A DNA stretch of 64,000 bases from Nonomuraea polychroma (GCF_004011505.1 NZ_SAUN01000001.1:2790001-2854000), one strand, 5' to 3'. Positions 9,270-17,310 are shown, counted from the first letter of the stretch. A program made the numbers and translations. Notes: a model not told the origin generated them from the sequence alone.

Positions 9270-9349
9270 GAGGCCTCCTCCGTCGGCCTCGTGACGAACG
9301 TGCTGTGTCTCATTGTTCTCTCGCTTCGCTCGCTCACGAGGCCTCCTCC
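9266..9349. repeat. 16-bp direct repeat at the metN-metI junction
   Basis: TCACGAGGCCTCCTCC occurs at 9266-9281 (metI start) and again at 9334-9349 (metN end). Between them lies the GCTTCGCTCGCTC-type palindrome-rich segment often seen in actinobacterial intergenic repeats. The arrangement looks like insertion of a short element with duplication of its target, but replication slippage is also possible. Confidence 0.6.
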
Positions 9350-10287
9350 ACGATCAGGCCGGAGCCGCGCAGGTACGCGAGCGCGGCGGGGGCGTCGGTG
9401 CCGTCGAGCGACACGCGCAACCGGCCGACGGAGCCGCCGGCGAGGTCCTCGATCGAGCCGCCCAGGATGCTCAGGTCCACGTCGAACTTCCGCACGACCT
9501 CCGACACCACCGGTTGCCGCGGATCGCCGGTGAACGTCAGCGTGACCGAGCCGGCCGGGGCGGGCTCGGGAAGCGGGAAGATCTCCCTGGTCAGGCGGGA
9601 TCCGGGCGTCTTGATGAGGTCGGCGATGGAGCCAGACTCCTCGATGCGGCCGCGCGCCATGATGGCCGCGGAGTCGCAGACGCTCTTGACGACGTTCATC
9701 TCGTGGGTGATGAGCAGGATCGTCAGGCCGAGCTCGGCGTTGAGCCGCTTGAGCAGCGCCAGGATCGACTGGGTGGTGGCCGGGTCCAGCGCGGAGGTGG
9801 CCTCGTCGGACAGCAGCACGGACGGGTTGCCCGCGAGTGCCCTGGCGATGCCGACCCGCTGCTTCTGCCCGCCGGACAGCTGGTGGGGGCGGTCCTTGCC
9901 GCGGCCTTCGAGCCCGACCAGCTCCAGCAGCTCGCCGACGCGGCGCTCGCGCTCGGCTCGCGGCACGCCCATGACCTCCAGCGGGAAGGCGATGTTGCCC
10001 GCCACCGTGCGCGAGGACAGCAGGGCGAAGTGCTGGTGGATCATGCCGATGCGCTGCCTGGCCCGGTTCAGCTCGGCGTCGCGCAGCGCGGTCAGGTCCT
10101 GGCCGGCCACGATGACGGTGCCCGCGGTGGGGCGTTCGAGCAGGTTGACACAGCGCAGCAGGGTGCTTTTGCCGGCGCCGCTCTGGCCGAGCACGCCGTA
10201 GATCTCGCCTTCGCGCACGTGCAGGTCGACGCCGTCGAGAGCGACGGTCTCGCCGTACTGCTTGCGCAGGCCAGAAGCCTGGATCAC
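9334..10287 (-). CDS. metN: Methionine ABC transporter ATP-binding protein with NIL domain
   Basis: The 317 residues comprise an ABC ATPase domain and a C-terminal NIL domain. Walker A is GQSGAGKST near residues 36-44, the signature LSGGQKQR is near 137, and the Walker B region reads LLSDEATSALDP. The last roughly 80 residues (after about 240) fit the NIL domain that binds methionine and inhibits transport when the amino acid is plentiful. It is the first gene of the met operon. A short leader reading frame precedes it. Confidence 0.92.
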   Translation of the reverse strand: MIQASGLRKQYGETVALDGVDLHVREGEIYGVLGQSGAGKSTLLRCVNLLERPTAGTVIVAGQDLTALRDAELNRARQRIGMIHQHFALLSSRTVAGNIAFPLEVMGVPRAERERRVGELLELVGLEGRGKDRPHQLSGGQKQRVGIARALAGNPSVLLSDEATSALDPATTQSILALLKRLNAELGLTILLITHEMNVVKSVCDSAAIMARGRIEESGSIADLIKTPGSRLTREIFPLPEPAPAGSVTLTFTGDPRQPVVSEVVRKFDVDLSILGGSIEDLAGGSVGRLRVSLDGTDAPAALAYLRGSGLIVEEAS

Positions 10288-10356
10288 GGAAAATCCCCAC
10301 GACTGAGAGCGGCCCGGGGCCGCTGGGACGAACAGATGCCGGTGATGGCGGCCGGG

Positions 10357-10422
10357 TCAGCGCGTGCCGGGGTGGAACGGCAGGTGGCTCAGCCTGCGCA
10401 GCACGAAACCAGGTGCGATCAT
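10357..10422 (-). CDS. Possible 21-residue leader peptide upstream of metN
   Basis: An ATG at 10422 with GAAGG six bases upstream opens a 21-codon frame that ends 69 bases before metN. It begins MIAPGF and ends HLPFHPGTR. I recognise no family. Its placement suggests a translated leader that might couple translation to metN expression. There is no run of methionine codons, so a simple Met attenuation mechanism is not supported. Chance ORF remains likely enough to keep confidence low. Confidence 0.35.
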   Translation of the reverse strand: MIAPGFVLRRLSHLPFHPGTR

Positions 10423-10617
10423 GATGACCTTCGAGGAGAACGGGCGGACGGTCTTGTCTAGCGGGCCGGCATTCGCCCCATACGCATGCGACAACACGCG
10501 GCGGCCCGGTGGGCGCCGTGCTCGTTCGCGTATGCCTCGTTCACGCCGTTGCAAACGACATGGTGAGATCCCGCTATTCCTCATCCGCCTCGTGATCTGT
10601 GTCACGGACCGGCTTCC

Positions 10618-10650
10618 ATCGGTAGAGATGTATCGGTAGCGATGTAATAT
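10618..10650 (+). promoter_or_regulatory. Tandem 14-bp repeats and leaderless -10 box before the MarR-type gene
   Basis: ATCGGTAGAGATGT (10618-10631) is followed immediately by ATCGGTAGCGATGT (10632-10645). TAATAT at 10645-10650 ends six bases before the ATG at 10657, which implies transcription starting at or near the start codon. The repeats overlap the -35 zone and are good candidates for an autoregulatory operator. Confidence 0.6.
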
Positions 10651-10656
10651 GCCGTC

Positions 10657-11088
10657 ATGAACATCGCGAGATTGCGCAGGCTGGGACGGCGGCTTGTGGA
10701 GCTGTCCAAGCCCGCGGACGACGACGACCGGCCGATGCTGACGCCCGGAGAGGAGGCGGTCTTCGAGGACGTGCTGCGGCACGCGGGCAGCGCGGTGGGG
10801 GAGATCCAGGCCCGCACGGGGTTCGCCCAGAGCCACGTCTCCGCCTCGGTGGCCCGGATGCGGGAGCGCGGCATCCTGGAGACCGGCCCCGACCCTGCCG
10901 ACGGCCGCCGCACCCAGGTCCGGGTGGCCGATGCCGCCATGCACGCGCTGTTCCGGCGCGCGACGACGCCGGTGGAAGAGGTGGTGCGGCGAGCGGTGCC
11001 GGACCCGGCGGACGCCGACCGGGCGGTGGCGCTGCTCAAGGAGCTGGAGGCCCTGCTGATCACCGACGAGTCCCACGGCGCGGGCTGA
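10657..11088 (+). CDS. MarR-type winged-helix transcriptional regulator
   Basis: The 143-residue protein has a winged-helix core. AVGEIQARTGFAQSHVSASVARM near residues 50-72 fits the helix-turn-helix, and the wing RGILETGPDPADGRRTQVRV follows. The N-terminal 30 residues are basic then acidic. It is divergent from the metNIQ operon, separated by 369 bases, so it may control methionine uptake or only itself. It appears leaderless, with a -10 box six bases before the ATG. The ligand is unknown. Confidence 0.75.
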   Translation: MNIARLRRLGRRLVELSKPADDDDRPMLTPGEEAVFEDVLRHAGSAVGEIQARTGFAQSHVSASVARMRERGILETGPDPADGRRTQVRVADAAMHALFRRATTPVEEVVRRAVPDPADADRAVALLKELEALLITDESHGAG

Positions 11089-11145
11089 CCCCGCCGCCGG
11101 TCGTCACTGATCCATCGCGTGGAACCCGTTGTTCGGTCCACCGCA

Positions 11146-11199
11146 GATCAACAGGATCATGGCGAGGCTCGGGATCAGGATCAATGCGGGTTCACGCCA
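11146..11199. repeat. Degenerate ~55-bp repeat, copy A
   Basis: This stretch aligns with 11933-11987 at roughly four of five positions, sharing CAACAGGAT, GGCTCGGGAT, AGGATCA and CCAAG blocks. Many mismatches fall at every third position of the minus-strand frame that reads ILIPS-A-ILL, which hints at a formerly coding or structured element. Confidence 0.6.
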
Positions 11200-11662
11200 A
11201 GCAGCAGGCCGCCGATCACGGCCCAAGAAGAAGACGACGTCGGAAGAGCCGAATGCGGAGGAGCCGAAGACGGCCGGGATCGGCACGGTGGTGCGCGACG
11301 GCGACTTCTCTTTCAAGGTCACCAAGACCGAGCAACTGGCCCGGGTCGGCAACGAGTTCCTCGGCACGGACGCCCAGGGCGTGTTCCTCCTCGTGCACGT
11401 CACGGTGAAGAACATCGGCGACGAGGCGGGGTCGTTCTTCGGCGCGAACCAGAAGCTGTTCGACGCCAAGGGCCGCGAGTACGAGGCCAGCTCGGAGGCT
11501 GCCATCTACCTGAAGGACAGCAAGTCGCTGTACGAGAAGATCAACCCCGGTAACAGCGTCAAGGATGTGGTGCTCTTCGACATCCCGAAGAACATGAAGC
11601 CCACGGAGATCGAGCTGCACGACTCGCTGTTCTCCCAAGGCGTCCGAGTCTCTCTCACCTGA
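11159..11662 (+). CDS. DUF4352-domain protein, possibly N-terminally altered
   Basis: From the ATG at 11159 the product is 167 residues. Residues about 45-167 have the telokin-like immunoglobulin fold of DUF4352: GTVVRDGDFSFKVTKTEQ, then VFLLVHVTVKNIGDE and a C-terminal beta-sandwich ending in VRVSLT. Such domains are usually exported behind a lipobox or a transmembrane anchor. Here the N-terminus is only basic (RRSRPKKK) with no anchor, and it overlaps repeat copy A, so the original 5' end may have been replaced. A TTG at 11129 extends the same frame. The 38-residue membrane peptide follows 14 bases later. Confidence 0.7.
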   Translation: MARLGIRINAGSRQAAGRRSRPKKKTTSEEPNAEEPKTAGIGTVVRDGDFSFKVTKTEQLARVGNEFLGTDAQGVFLLVHVTVKNIGDEAGSFFGANQKLFDAKGREYEASSEAAIYLKDSKSLYEKINPGNSVKDVVLFDIPKNMKPTEIELHDSLFSQGVRVSLT

Positions 11663-11676
11663 TCTGGAGGCTAAGC

Positions 11677-11793
11677 ATGAACATTGGTCTTCCTGAGCTC
11701 CTCGTGATCTTGGCGTTTCTCGCCGTCGGCGCGCTGGTCATCGGAGGCATCGTGTTCGTTGTGGTGAAGCTCGCCAACCGCGGCCGCCGCTGA
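11677..11793 (+). CDS. 38-residue single-pass membrane peptide
   Basis: GGAGG lies seven bases before the ATG. The product starts MNIGLPELLVILAF, has one transmembrane segment (about residues 7-30) and ends in the basic tail KLANRGRR. It resembles the very small membrane proteins of actinobacteria that have no assigned role. It sits 14 bases after the DUF4352 gene and before a hairpin terminator, so the two probably form one transcript. Confidence 0.65.
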   Translation: MNIGLPELLVILAFLAVGALVIGGIVFVVVKLANRGRR

Positions 11794-11853
11794 ACGACGA
11801 AGAGCCCCCGCCCCTCCCGGAAGAGACGCTGTTGGCGCAGTAGATCGAACGGG

Positions 11854-11889
11854 AAGGCCCCGTGATCACGTTAGTGATCACGGGCCTTT
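11854..11889 (+). terminator. Rho-independent-like terminator
   Basis: GGCCCcGTGATCAC pairs with GTGATCACGGGCC around a four-base GTTA loop, followed by TTTC. The palindromic stem sits 60 bases after the small membrane peptide gene. Confidence 0.75.
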
Positions 11890-11932
11890 CCGATGTTAGG
11901 AGCTGTATGCCGAGCCAGCTTCACCGCTGAAA

Positions 11933-11987
11933 GCAACAGGATGAGGGCGGGGCTCGGGATGAGGATCAGGTCGGGGATCACCCCAAG
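11933..11987. repeat. Degenerate ~55-bp repeat, copy B
   Basis: This is the partner of the copy at 11146-11199. It lies in a region of about 220 bases between the terminator and the acetyltransferase stop codon that otherwise contains no recognisable gene. Confidence 0.6.
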
Positions 11988-12111
11988 TCTTTGATCTTGG
12001 CTGGCTGGCTGGCGGCGAACTGCGATCAACGACAAGCCCACGCGGTCCGCTGCCAATGCCGACCCTTGGTCGCTTATGCTGTGACCGGTGACCTTCACCG
12101 GCTGGTTGCAC

Positions 12112-12621
12112 CTAGCAGCTGCGGTTGGCAGGGACTTCAAAGATGAGTTCGAGACCGTCCTCTTCGTCCCACTGTTCTCCGACCTCGACGAAGCCGAAGC
12201 CGGCGATCGTGGCCAGGGACGCCACGTTATCGGGACTAATCGTCGCTCGTACGGTCTTGACCGCCGGTTCGGCCGCGGCCCGACGCAGCAACTCGATCAG
12301 GATGGCTCGGCCATACCCCTGGCGACGGAAGTCGGGAGCAACCGAGTAGCCGATCTCTACCATGCCCGCCTCATCGGGCGGTCCGTGAAATCCGGCGTGA
12401 CCGATGACGACACCTTCAGGCCCGGTTACCACCTGCCGCACCATCCACCGTGCGTGGCCGGGATCGGCGGCCATCTGGTCGATCCGAAACCGCCACAGCC
12501 ACCGTGCTCTGTCTGTCACAAAGTACTCGGTCAGAGCGACCCCAGCCGTATTGCTGGCTGTGGGCAGATCCCCATCGAGCAGAGCGGACATCGCAGTGCT
12601 CGACAACTCGACAAAGCGCAC
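12112..12621 (-). CDS. GNAT-family N-acetyltransferase (RimJ/RimL type)
   Basis: From the GTG at 12621 the product is 169 residues. VRFVEL opens the typical RimJ/RimL beta-strand. GHAGFH, VEIGYSVAPDFRRQGYGRAIL (the acetyl-CoA-binding Q/RxxGxG/A loop) and the C-terminal GFGFVEVGEQWDEEDG are all family features. The frame stays open to 12750, but the extra residues look unstructured, so the internal start is preferred even though no good ribosome site is seen. The acceptor substrate is unknown. Confidence 0.8.
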   Translation of the reverse strand: MRFVELSSTAMSALLDGDLPTASNTAGVALTEYFVTDRARWLWRFRIDQMAADPGHARWMVRQVVTGPEGVVIGHAGFHGPPDEAGMVEIGYSVAPDFRRQGYGRAILIELLRRAAAEPAVKTVRATISPDNVASLATIAGFGFVEVGEQWDEEDGLELIFEVPANRSC

Positions 12622-13051
12622 ATGCTTTGGACTGGTGGGGAACGACGTCTGGCCATCGGCTTCATCTGTCACCGTGCGGATGGTCGCAGAATGTCCGACA
12701 GACGTCCAACGAATTGCAGATGCCGCTACCGCGGGACCGCCAACATCCATCTCGAGCAGCTACTCATCGCCGCGGCGATGAACCTCACCCGGATCGATGC
12801 CTGGCAGAGGGTCAGACATCGTCCTCGACATCTCCGCCCTCATCGTCGCGCTCTCCGCAGCCGCCGCAGGCCTGTACATGCTGGTCGTCAAACCCATTCG
12901 GATGCTGGCCGCAATCTGGGGGCGCATCGAGGACATCTCGCTGCCGCCACACGGCGAGCCCGGCCGCCGGCGGCGACTACCCGTCAGTTGCCGGTCACGG
13001 CGCTCCTATCCGGGGGTAGGGCGTGCGCCGCGGGTGGGCAGAATTCAGGTC

Positions 13052-13276
13052 ATGAAGCGGCAAGAGATCGACCGCAGCAGGCTCAAGGTGACGAGCCGTC
13101 ATCAGATCGCCCAGTTACGGGCTCAACGGGAGCGGGAACGCGAACTGCGTCAGGTGCGCAAGCTGGTCCGCCTGTACCGGCGGGCGCGTGTCGTGGCGCT
13201 GGTGATGATCATCCCAGTTGCGGTGGTCGTGGGGTTTCTCCGGGCGTACGGCGTACTCCCGCCGCTGGTTCCGTAG
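13052..13276 (+). CDS. Small membrane protein with charged N-terminal helix
   Basis: The 74 residues start MKRQEIDRS and contain a long Arg/Glu/Gln-rich helix (about 8-45, possibly coiled) followed by one transmembrane segment (about 47-64). A CAGAAT hexamer eight bases before the ATG could be the -10 box of a leaderless promoter. The same frame is open back to 12797, where another hydrophobic segment (ISALIVALSAAAAGLY) occurs. That upstream part could be a separate decayed phage-like membrane gene or a true N-terminal extension. Function unknown. Confidence 0.45.
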   Translation: MKRQEIDRSRLKVTSRHQIAQLRAQRERERELRQVRKLVRLYRRARVVALVMIIPVAVVVGFLRAYGVLPPLVP

Positions 13277-13368
13277 CGGGCCGCCCGCGCACCCTTTGGT
13301 GGGGCGCGCATCCAAGGCCCCACGCGGGCGGCCACAGTTGAGGGGCTGATCAAGCAGGATGGCTGTCA

Positions 13369-13479
13369 TCAGAAGTCGATGTGGACGCCGCCGCGTAGCG
13401 ATGACAGCAGCACGGCGTACTGCTGGTAGATCGGGTTCAGCGCTTTGGGCGGCCACTTGCCGCCGCTCGGCAGCGGCAT
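13369..13479 (-). pseudogene. Fragment resembling the N-terminus of a phage portal protein
   Basis: A GGGAGG ribosome site eight bases before the ATG at 13479 opens a 36-residue frame starting MPLPSGGKWPPKALNPIY. The MPLP...WPP start is typical of actinophage portal proteins, which are about 450 residues long. The frame then stops. I read it as the severed 5' end of a portal gene, a prophage relic. The match rests on memory of the motif only. Confidence 0.4.
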
Positions 13480-13509
13480 AAAGTCGACCTCCCGGGTAGA
13501 GGGTTATGT

Positions 13510-13653
13510 ATGACGAAATTGATGGATCGAGTGCGCAAATATCTGCACAGCCCGAAGGGGCAGCAGACGGTTGAGAAGGCGAAGCGGATGGCTCGTGACC
13601 CGCGCCACCAGGCACGGGCGCGGAACTGGTTGAGCAAGCTACGACGTCACTGA
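13510..13653 (+). CDS. 47-residue basic helical protein
   Basis: The product begins MTKLMDRVRKYLHSPKG and is strongly basic and helical throughout (EKAKRMARDPRHQARARNW). Small proteins of this shape, with an SPKGQ turn after the first helix, are common hypothetical genes in actinobacteria. A weak purine-rich stretch precedes the ATG. Codon use is normal for the window. Function unknown. Confidence 0.5.
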   Translation: MTKLMDRVRKYLHSPKGQQTVEKAKRMARDPRHQARARNWLSKLRRH

Positions 13654-13687
13654 TCCGTGGAACTGAGAGCGGCAAGCCGCTCGCACT

Positions 13688-13858
13688 CTCCGCGGTGGTG
13701 TGTCCGTCCCACTCGATGGCGTCGGGGTCGACCACCTGCACGTGCTGGAACAGGTCCAGGTCTTCGGGGGTGATGTGCCAGGAGAACTGTCCGCGCTCGG
13801 CGCCGAGGTAAATGACGGGCCATTCGGGCTCGTTGGGGTCGTTGTAGCGCCCGCACAC
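13688..13858 (-). pseudogene. Fragment of a WDGH-motif protein cut by an IS element
   Basis: The minus-strand frame carries EPEWPVIYLGAERGQFSW, then HITPEDLDLF and EWDGHTT. These resemble the conserved core of a small actinobacterial protein that is often encoded on phages and plasmids. Both ends are missing: downstream it runs into the 47-residue gene, and upstream it meets the truncated transposase at 13858. The break suggests that IS insertion or a deletion removed the 5' end. Confidence 0.45.
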
Positions 13859-14668
13859 TCGTTCAGTACGTCGCCCGCCTCCTGCACGAAGAACGCCAGC
13901 TGCGTGGCACCCCGAAAGGCGGCCGCGTCTTGAGCCCGTTCTGGCAGGCGGTCATGGTGCTGCGCTGGTTCCGAGGTGAGCACGATGTCCCCAAGCTCGG
14001 CCGCGATCACCGCGTCTCCCGGGCCACCGCCTACCGATACATCCACGAAGGGATCGAGGTTTTCGCAGTTCAAGCACCGGATCTGCCCGAAGCACTCGAG
14101 CGTGCCCAGGCCGAAGGACTGTCACACGTGATCCTGGACGGCACGCTGATCCCCATCGACCGCTGCGTCGAGCAGGCCGTCAGCGTCAAGGGCAAACCGA
14201 TCGAGGCGTGGTATTCGGGCAAGGCCCACCAGCACGCCGGAAACCTTCAAGCACTGTCGGCACCGAGCGGGCTGCCGTTGTGGATCGGCGAGGTCGAGCT
14301 CGGCTCCGTTCACGATCTAACCGCCGCCCGCGCTCACGTTCTGGGAGCGCTGTACGCCGCAGCCGCACGTGGCCTGCCCACCCTGGCCGACAGCGGCTAC
14401 GACGGCGCCGGAATCGGCATTCACACGCCGATCAAGCAGCCCGAAGGCAACCAGATCCTCAGCCCGGACGACCGCACCTACAACCGACTCCTACGAGCCC
14501 TCCGCTGTCTCGGTGAACGCGGATTCGCCCTGCTCAAAGGCCGCTGGCGGACCCTCCAGCACATCACCGTCAGTCCCAGCAGAATCGGCGACATCGCCCG
14601 TGCAGTGCTTGTCCTCACCCACTTCGAGCACAATTACCTACCGGCAATTCGCTGAGATCACGTCACTA
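13855..14668 (+). mobile_element. IS5-type insertion sequence, 5'-truncated (copy 1)
   Basis: This segment matches the element at about 61.27-62.14 kb over almost its whole length, including the terminal CTGAGATCAC-TCA just beyond the transposase stop. The left end, including the transposase start codon, is absent. It is therefore unlikely to transpose on its own. Confidence 0.8.
13858..14655 (+). pseudogene. IS5-family DDE transposase, N-terminally truncated
   Basis: The frame is open from 13858 (LVQYVARLL) to 14655, about 265 codons; an in-frame TTG lies at 13930. The helix-turn-helix part VPKLGRDHRVSRATAYRYIHE is followed by the DDE_Tnp_4-type catalytic domain, with DGTLIPIDR holding the first Asp and LADSGYDGAG the second. 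Compared with the copy at 61274, the first 13 or so residues (IDHRPTLDVSRA type) are lost. The rest is undisrupted, so a shortened protein might still be made from the TTG. Confidence 0.8.
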
Positions 14669-14951
14669 CCCGCCGTCGGACTCTCTCCATGATCAACTAG
14701 CGGCATGCGCGCATTATCCAGATCTTGGATCCGGCCGGGCGCGGATCGGGGTGATCTCGACGGCGTCACGGTGCCCGTCCTGGGCTGAGGCGACAGTTCA
14801 GCCCATCCAGGGGCGTGAGCGGTGATCAGCTCCCGCGATGAGCTTTGCTCCGAACGCCCATATCCGTCGCCGGGCAGACGGCGTTGACTGACAGTGTCCG
14901 GTTACCTGCCTTCGGGCGGGATGCGCCGGCGATATTGGGAAGGAGGCGGTC

Positions 14952-15563
14952 ATGTCCACCGAGACCGTGATGTGGGTGGCCGTCATCGTCGGGGTGATGG
15001 TGGTGGTGCCGGCCGTCGGTTTCTTCTTGCTGCGGAGGCGTCGAGATCGTCTTCGCGAGCGATTCGGCCCCGAGTACGAGCGCACTGTCGCCGCCGCGGG
15101 CGACCGCAGGGCGGCCGAGCGTGAGCTGCGAGCCCGTCGAACGCGATCAGGCCCACTCGACATACAGCCGCTCGATCCCGAATCACGCCGCGGCTATGCC
15201 GACAGGTGGGCCGCGGTGCAGGAGCGTTTCGTGAACGAACCGGGTCCCGCGGTCAGCGAGGCCGATCTGCTGGTGCGGGCCGTCATGGCCAAGCGCGGCT
15301 ATAGCACTGAGGACTTCGCGCAGCAGGCCTCCGACTTGTCGCTGCGACACAGTCGCACCCTGGAGCACTACCGCCAGGCCCACGAGATCAGCGGGCGCGC
15401 CGCAGGCAGTTGGGTGTCGATCCAGGAACTGCGGCAGGCCATGACGCACTATCACGCCTTGTTCGACGACCTCATCGGCGGCGACCAGCGGCCGCTCCGG
15501 GCTCGGGCTGCCGCTCGGGCACCCCTGACACGCCCACACGGAACTGCGGGTCCCCGCCGGTAG
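14952..15563 (+). CDS. Membrane-anchored protein, paralog of the 23766-24392 product
   Basis: GGAAGGAGG lies five bases before the ATG. The 203 residues have an N-terminal transmembrane segment (about 6-27) followed by RRRRDR, so the rest probably faces the cytoplasm. The soluble part has IQPLDPESRRGYADRWAAVQERF (about 73-95) and HYRQAHEISGRAAG followed by LRQAMTHYHALFDDL near 140-175. The same blocks recur in the paralog at 23.8 kb (KPLTSESHQACTERWTAIQKQF; RYRQAHEISGG; LRQAMVHYHVLFQEL). The family is unnamed to me. Adjacency to STAS genes suggests a role in stress signalling, by context only. Confidence 0.75.
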   Translation: MSTETVMWVAVIVGVMVVVPAVGFFLLRRRRDRLRERFGPEYERTVAAAGDRRAAERELRARRTRSGPLDIQPLDPESRRGYADRWAAVQERFVNEPGPAVSEADLLVRAVMAKRGYSTEDFAQQASDLSLRHSRTLEHYRQAHEISGRAAGSWVSIQELRQAMTHYHALFDDLIGGDQRPLRARAAARAPLTRPHGTAGPRR

Positions 15564-16091
15564 GCCGCGGGCGCTCAGGAGGCCGTGGGCCGGAAACACG
15601 ATCGATGGATTCACCCAGTGGCCGTGCCACGGAAAACTCACGGAGGTGTCAGACCGATGGCGTTGCCCCATCAGGAGAGCCAAGGCCGTCTTCTCGCCGA
15701 TGGCGACTCCTCTGCCCGGGACGGCCGAGGAGAGCAGCGCCGACGAAAGCCATGTGCGGGCGATGTCTCAGCGCGCGGTCGCGGGGCCGAGCCCGACCCT
15801 GTCCGTATCCCTGCCGACGCCTCTGCCCAGGGGTGGTGCCGTACATCGGGAAGCTGCGGTCCAGGCCGGTGAGGCGCAGCACCCTGGCCAGGTGCGGACG
15901 GGGGGCGGATGGAGGGTGGTCATGAGGTGCTCCGATCGGGGGCATCAGTGGATGCTGGCCTCGCGGGGATAGGGCTCCGCGATGAGGTCGAATGAGGTCG
16001 GTGACCGTGCTGCACTGGTGGCCGGCGGCACCACACCGGGGGCATTCCCCGGGGCAGGTGGACTCATGAGTGGAGCTGGGTCAGGCGTAGG
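15564..16091. other. Gap with a decayed STAS fragment
   Basis: This 528-base stretch has no intact gene. On the minus strand around 15840-15910 a frame reads HLARVLRLTGLDRSFPMY, which is the C-terminal helix typical of STAS anti-anti-sigma factors. It appears to be the remains of a third STAS copy. The remainder shows nothing I recognise. Confidence 0.4.
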
Positions 16092-16517
16092 TCAGCCGGG
16101 GCACGCCGATGCCTGCAGGTGGAGACCGGGCGTTTGGTGCCAGCCGGTGAGCTCGAGCAGGCGTCGCATGTGTGGGGGAGCCGAGCGCAACGTCAGAACA
16201 TGGTCGCCGCCGTCGTCGTGGAGCGCGGCGGCGGCGCCGACGAGGGCGCGCAGGCAGCCGGTGTCGATGAATGTCAGGCCGCTCAGATCGACGCAGAAGC
16301 CGGCACCGTCGCTCGTCATTGAGGCCAGCGCCCGCCTCAGGGCGGGCAGGGTGGAGTGGTCGAGCTCGCCCTCGATCCGCAGGCCCGCACGCTCGGCGAG
16401 CGGGGTGATGCGCAGGAGCCGGTCGGCGGCGGTGTTCGGGGTGAGCGCGATCACGAGTCGTTCGATCAGGGCGGCGATCACGAGTGCGGAGGTGCTGGCG
16501 GCGCGCGTGGTGTTCAT
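16092..16517 (-). CDS. STAS-domain anti-sigma factor antagonist
   Basis: The 141 residues contain a STAS domain from about 35 to 130. GLRIEGELDHSTLPALRRAL is the first strand and helix, FCVDLSGLTFIDTGCLRAL is the phospho-acceptor loop region, and MRRLLELTGWHQTPGL is the last helix. In SpoIIAA/RsbV proteins a Ser or Thr directly before the helix (here the Thr of IDTG) is phosphorylated by the partner kinase to release or trap it. No intact kinase partner is adjacent: the nearby HATPase gene at 16.9-17.3 kb is broken. A second, disrupted copy of this gene lies at 20.4-20.7 kb. Confidence 0.8.
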   Translation of the reverse strand: MNTTRAASTSALVIAALIERLVIALTPNTAADRLLRITPLAERAGLRIEGELDHSTLPALRRALASMTSDGAGFCVDLSGLTFIDTGCLRALVGAAAALHDDGGDHVLTLRSAPPHMRRLLELTGWHQTPGLHLQASACPG

Positions 16518-16933
16518 GCCGGGCTCCTACGAGGGGAGTACGGGAGACAAGAGGGCCGCGGGTTGAGGCGGCATGAACACGTTGCGAGGGTGCCAGCGTG
16601 AGCGGTGTCGTGCGTGCAGTGATCTGAATCATCCAGCAGGCTCGCCGGAGCGGAAATTACCGATTTGAGCCAGGCTTATCACCACCGGCGATCACCGACC
16701 AGCCACTGGCGGGGTGCGGGCGGCCGAACCTTGCCCTGAGCAATGCCGATCTCCCTGGTCCCGCGCCGCCACGCCTCACCGTGAACCGCGGCCCGCAGAC
16801 CGGACAAGCCTCTGATGCGCACCGAGTCCTGCCGGGCACCTTCTCCGCACACAACACGCGACAGGGGTTCACCCAGGTTCAGAAAGGGATGCCCTTCGTC
16901 GCGCTCCGATGGACGATTCCTCGCCCTGGGGGG
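16518..16933. other. Intergenic stretch without a recognised gene
   Basis: Nothing with family resemblance is seen in these 416 bases. The promoter of the STAS gene probably lies in the part next to 16517. Confidence 0.35.
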
Positions 16934-17293
16934 TCAGGCCGTGGCATCTGCCCGGCGATGCAGGCGCAGGTGTAGCCGGGCGCTGCCCGCATCGCCTTCG
17001 AGTCTGACCTCGTCACACAGGCGCCGGATCAGCCGCAGGCCGGCACCGTGACCGACGGCGAGGTCGAGTTCTAGGTTCAGATCGGCTCGCTCAGGGTACC
17101 GGCGGCGTCGACCACCTCCAGGCCCACCCCTACGTCGTCGCTCCACGCGATCACGGCATTGGGTGGCTATGGCGAGCGCTTTGTGAGCGGCGGCGGGTGC
17201 GGTGTCGGGTGGGATGACGAGCAGGTTGAGGTGCTCGATACCTGGGATGATCACGTTGACCACGTGGGGATCGATGGTGCGGAACCAGCCCAC
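16934..17293 (-). pseudogene. Fused fragments: DUF5994 C-terminus and anti-sigma HATPase remnant
   Basis: The frame opens with GWFRTIDPHVVNVIIPGI and HLNLLVIPPDTA, matching the DUF5994 core seen intact at 25.5-26.1 kb. It then runs into sequence that, in another frame, reads AWSDDVGVGLEVVDAAG and then GAGLRLIRRLCDEVRLEGD, typical of the HATPase_c_2 kinases that regulate STAS proteins. Neither domain is complete, and at least one frameshift separates the ATPase parts. I read it as the scar of a deletion that joined two genes. A related DUF5994 scrap lies at 21.12-21.21 kb. Confidence 0.6.
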
Positions 17294-17310
17294 TTTGACG
17301 GGACGCCTTC

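Noticed and set aside
10288..10460. SAM riboswitch upstream of metN
   Set aside because: I compared the leader with the conserved cores of SAM-I and SAM-IV and found no convincing match. A covariance-model search would be decisive.
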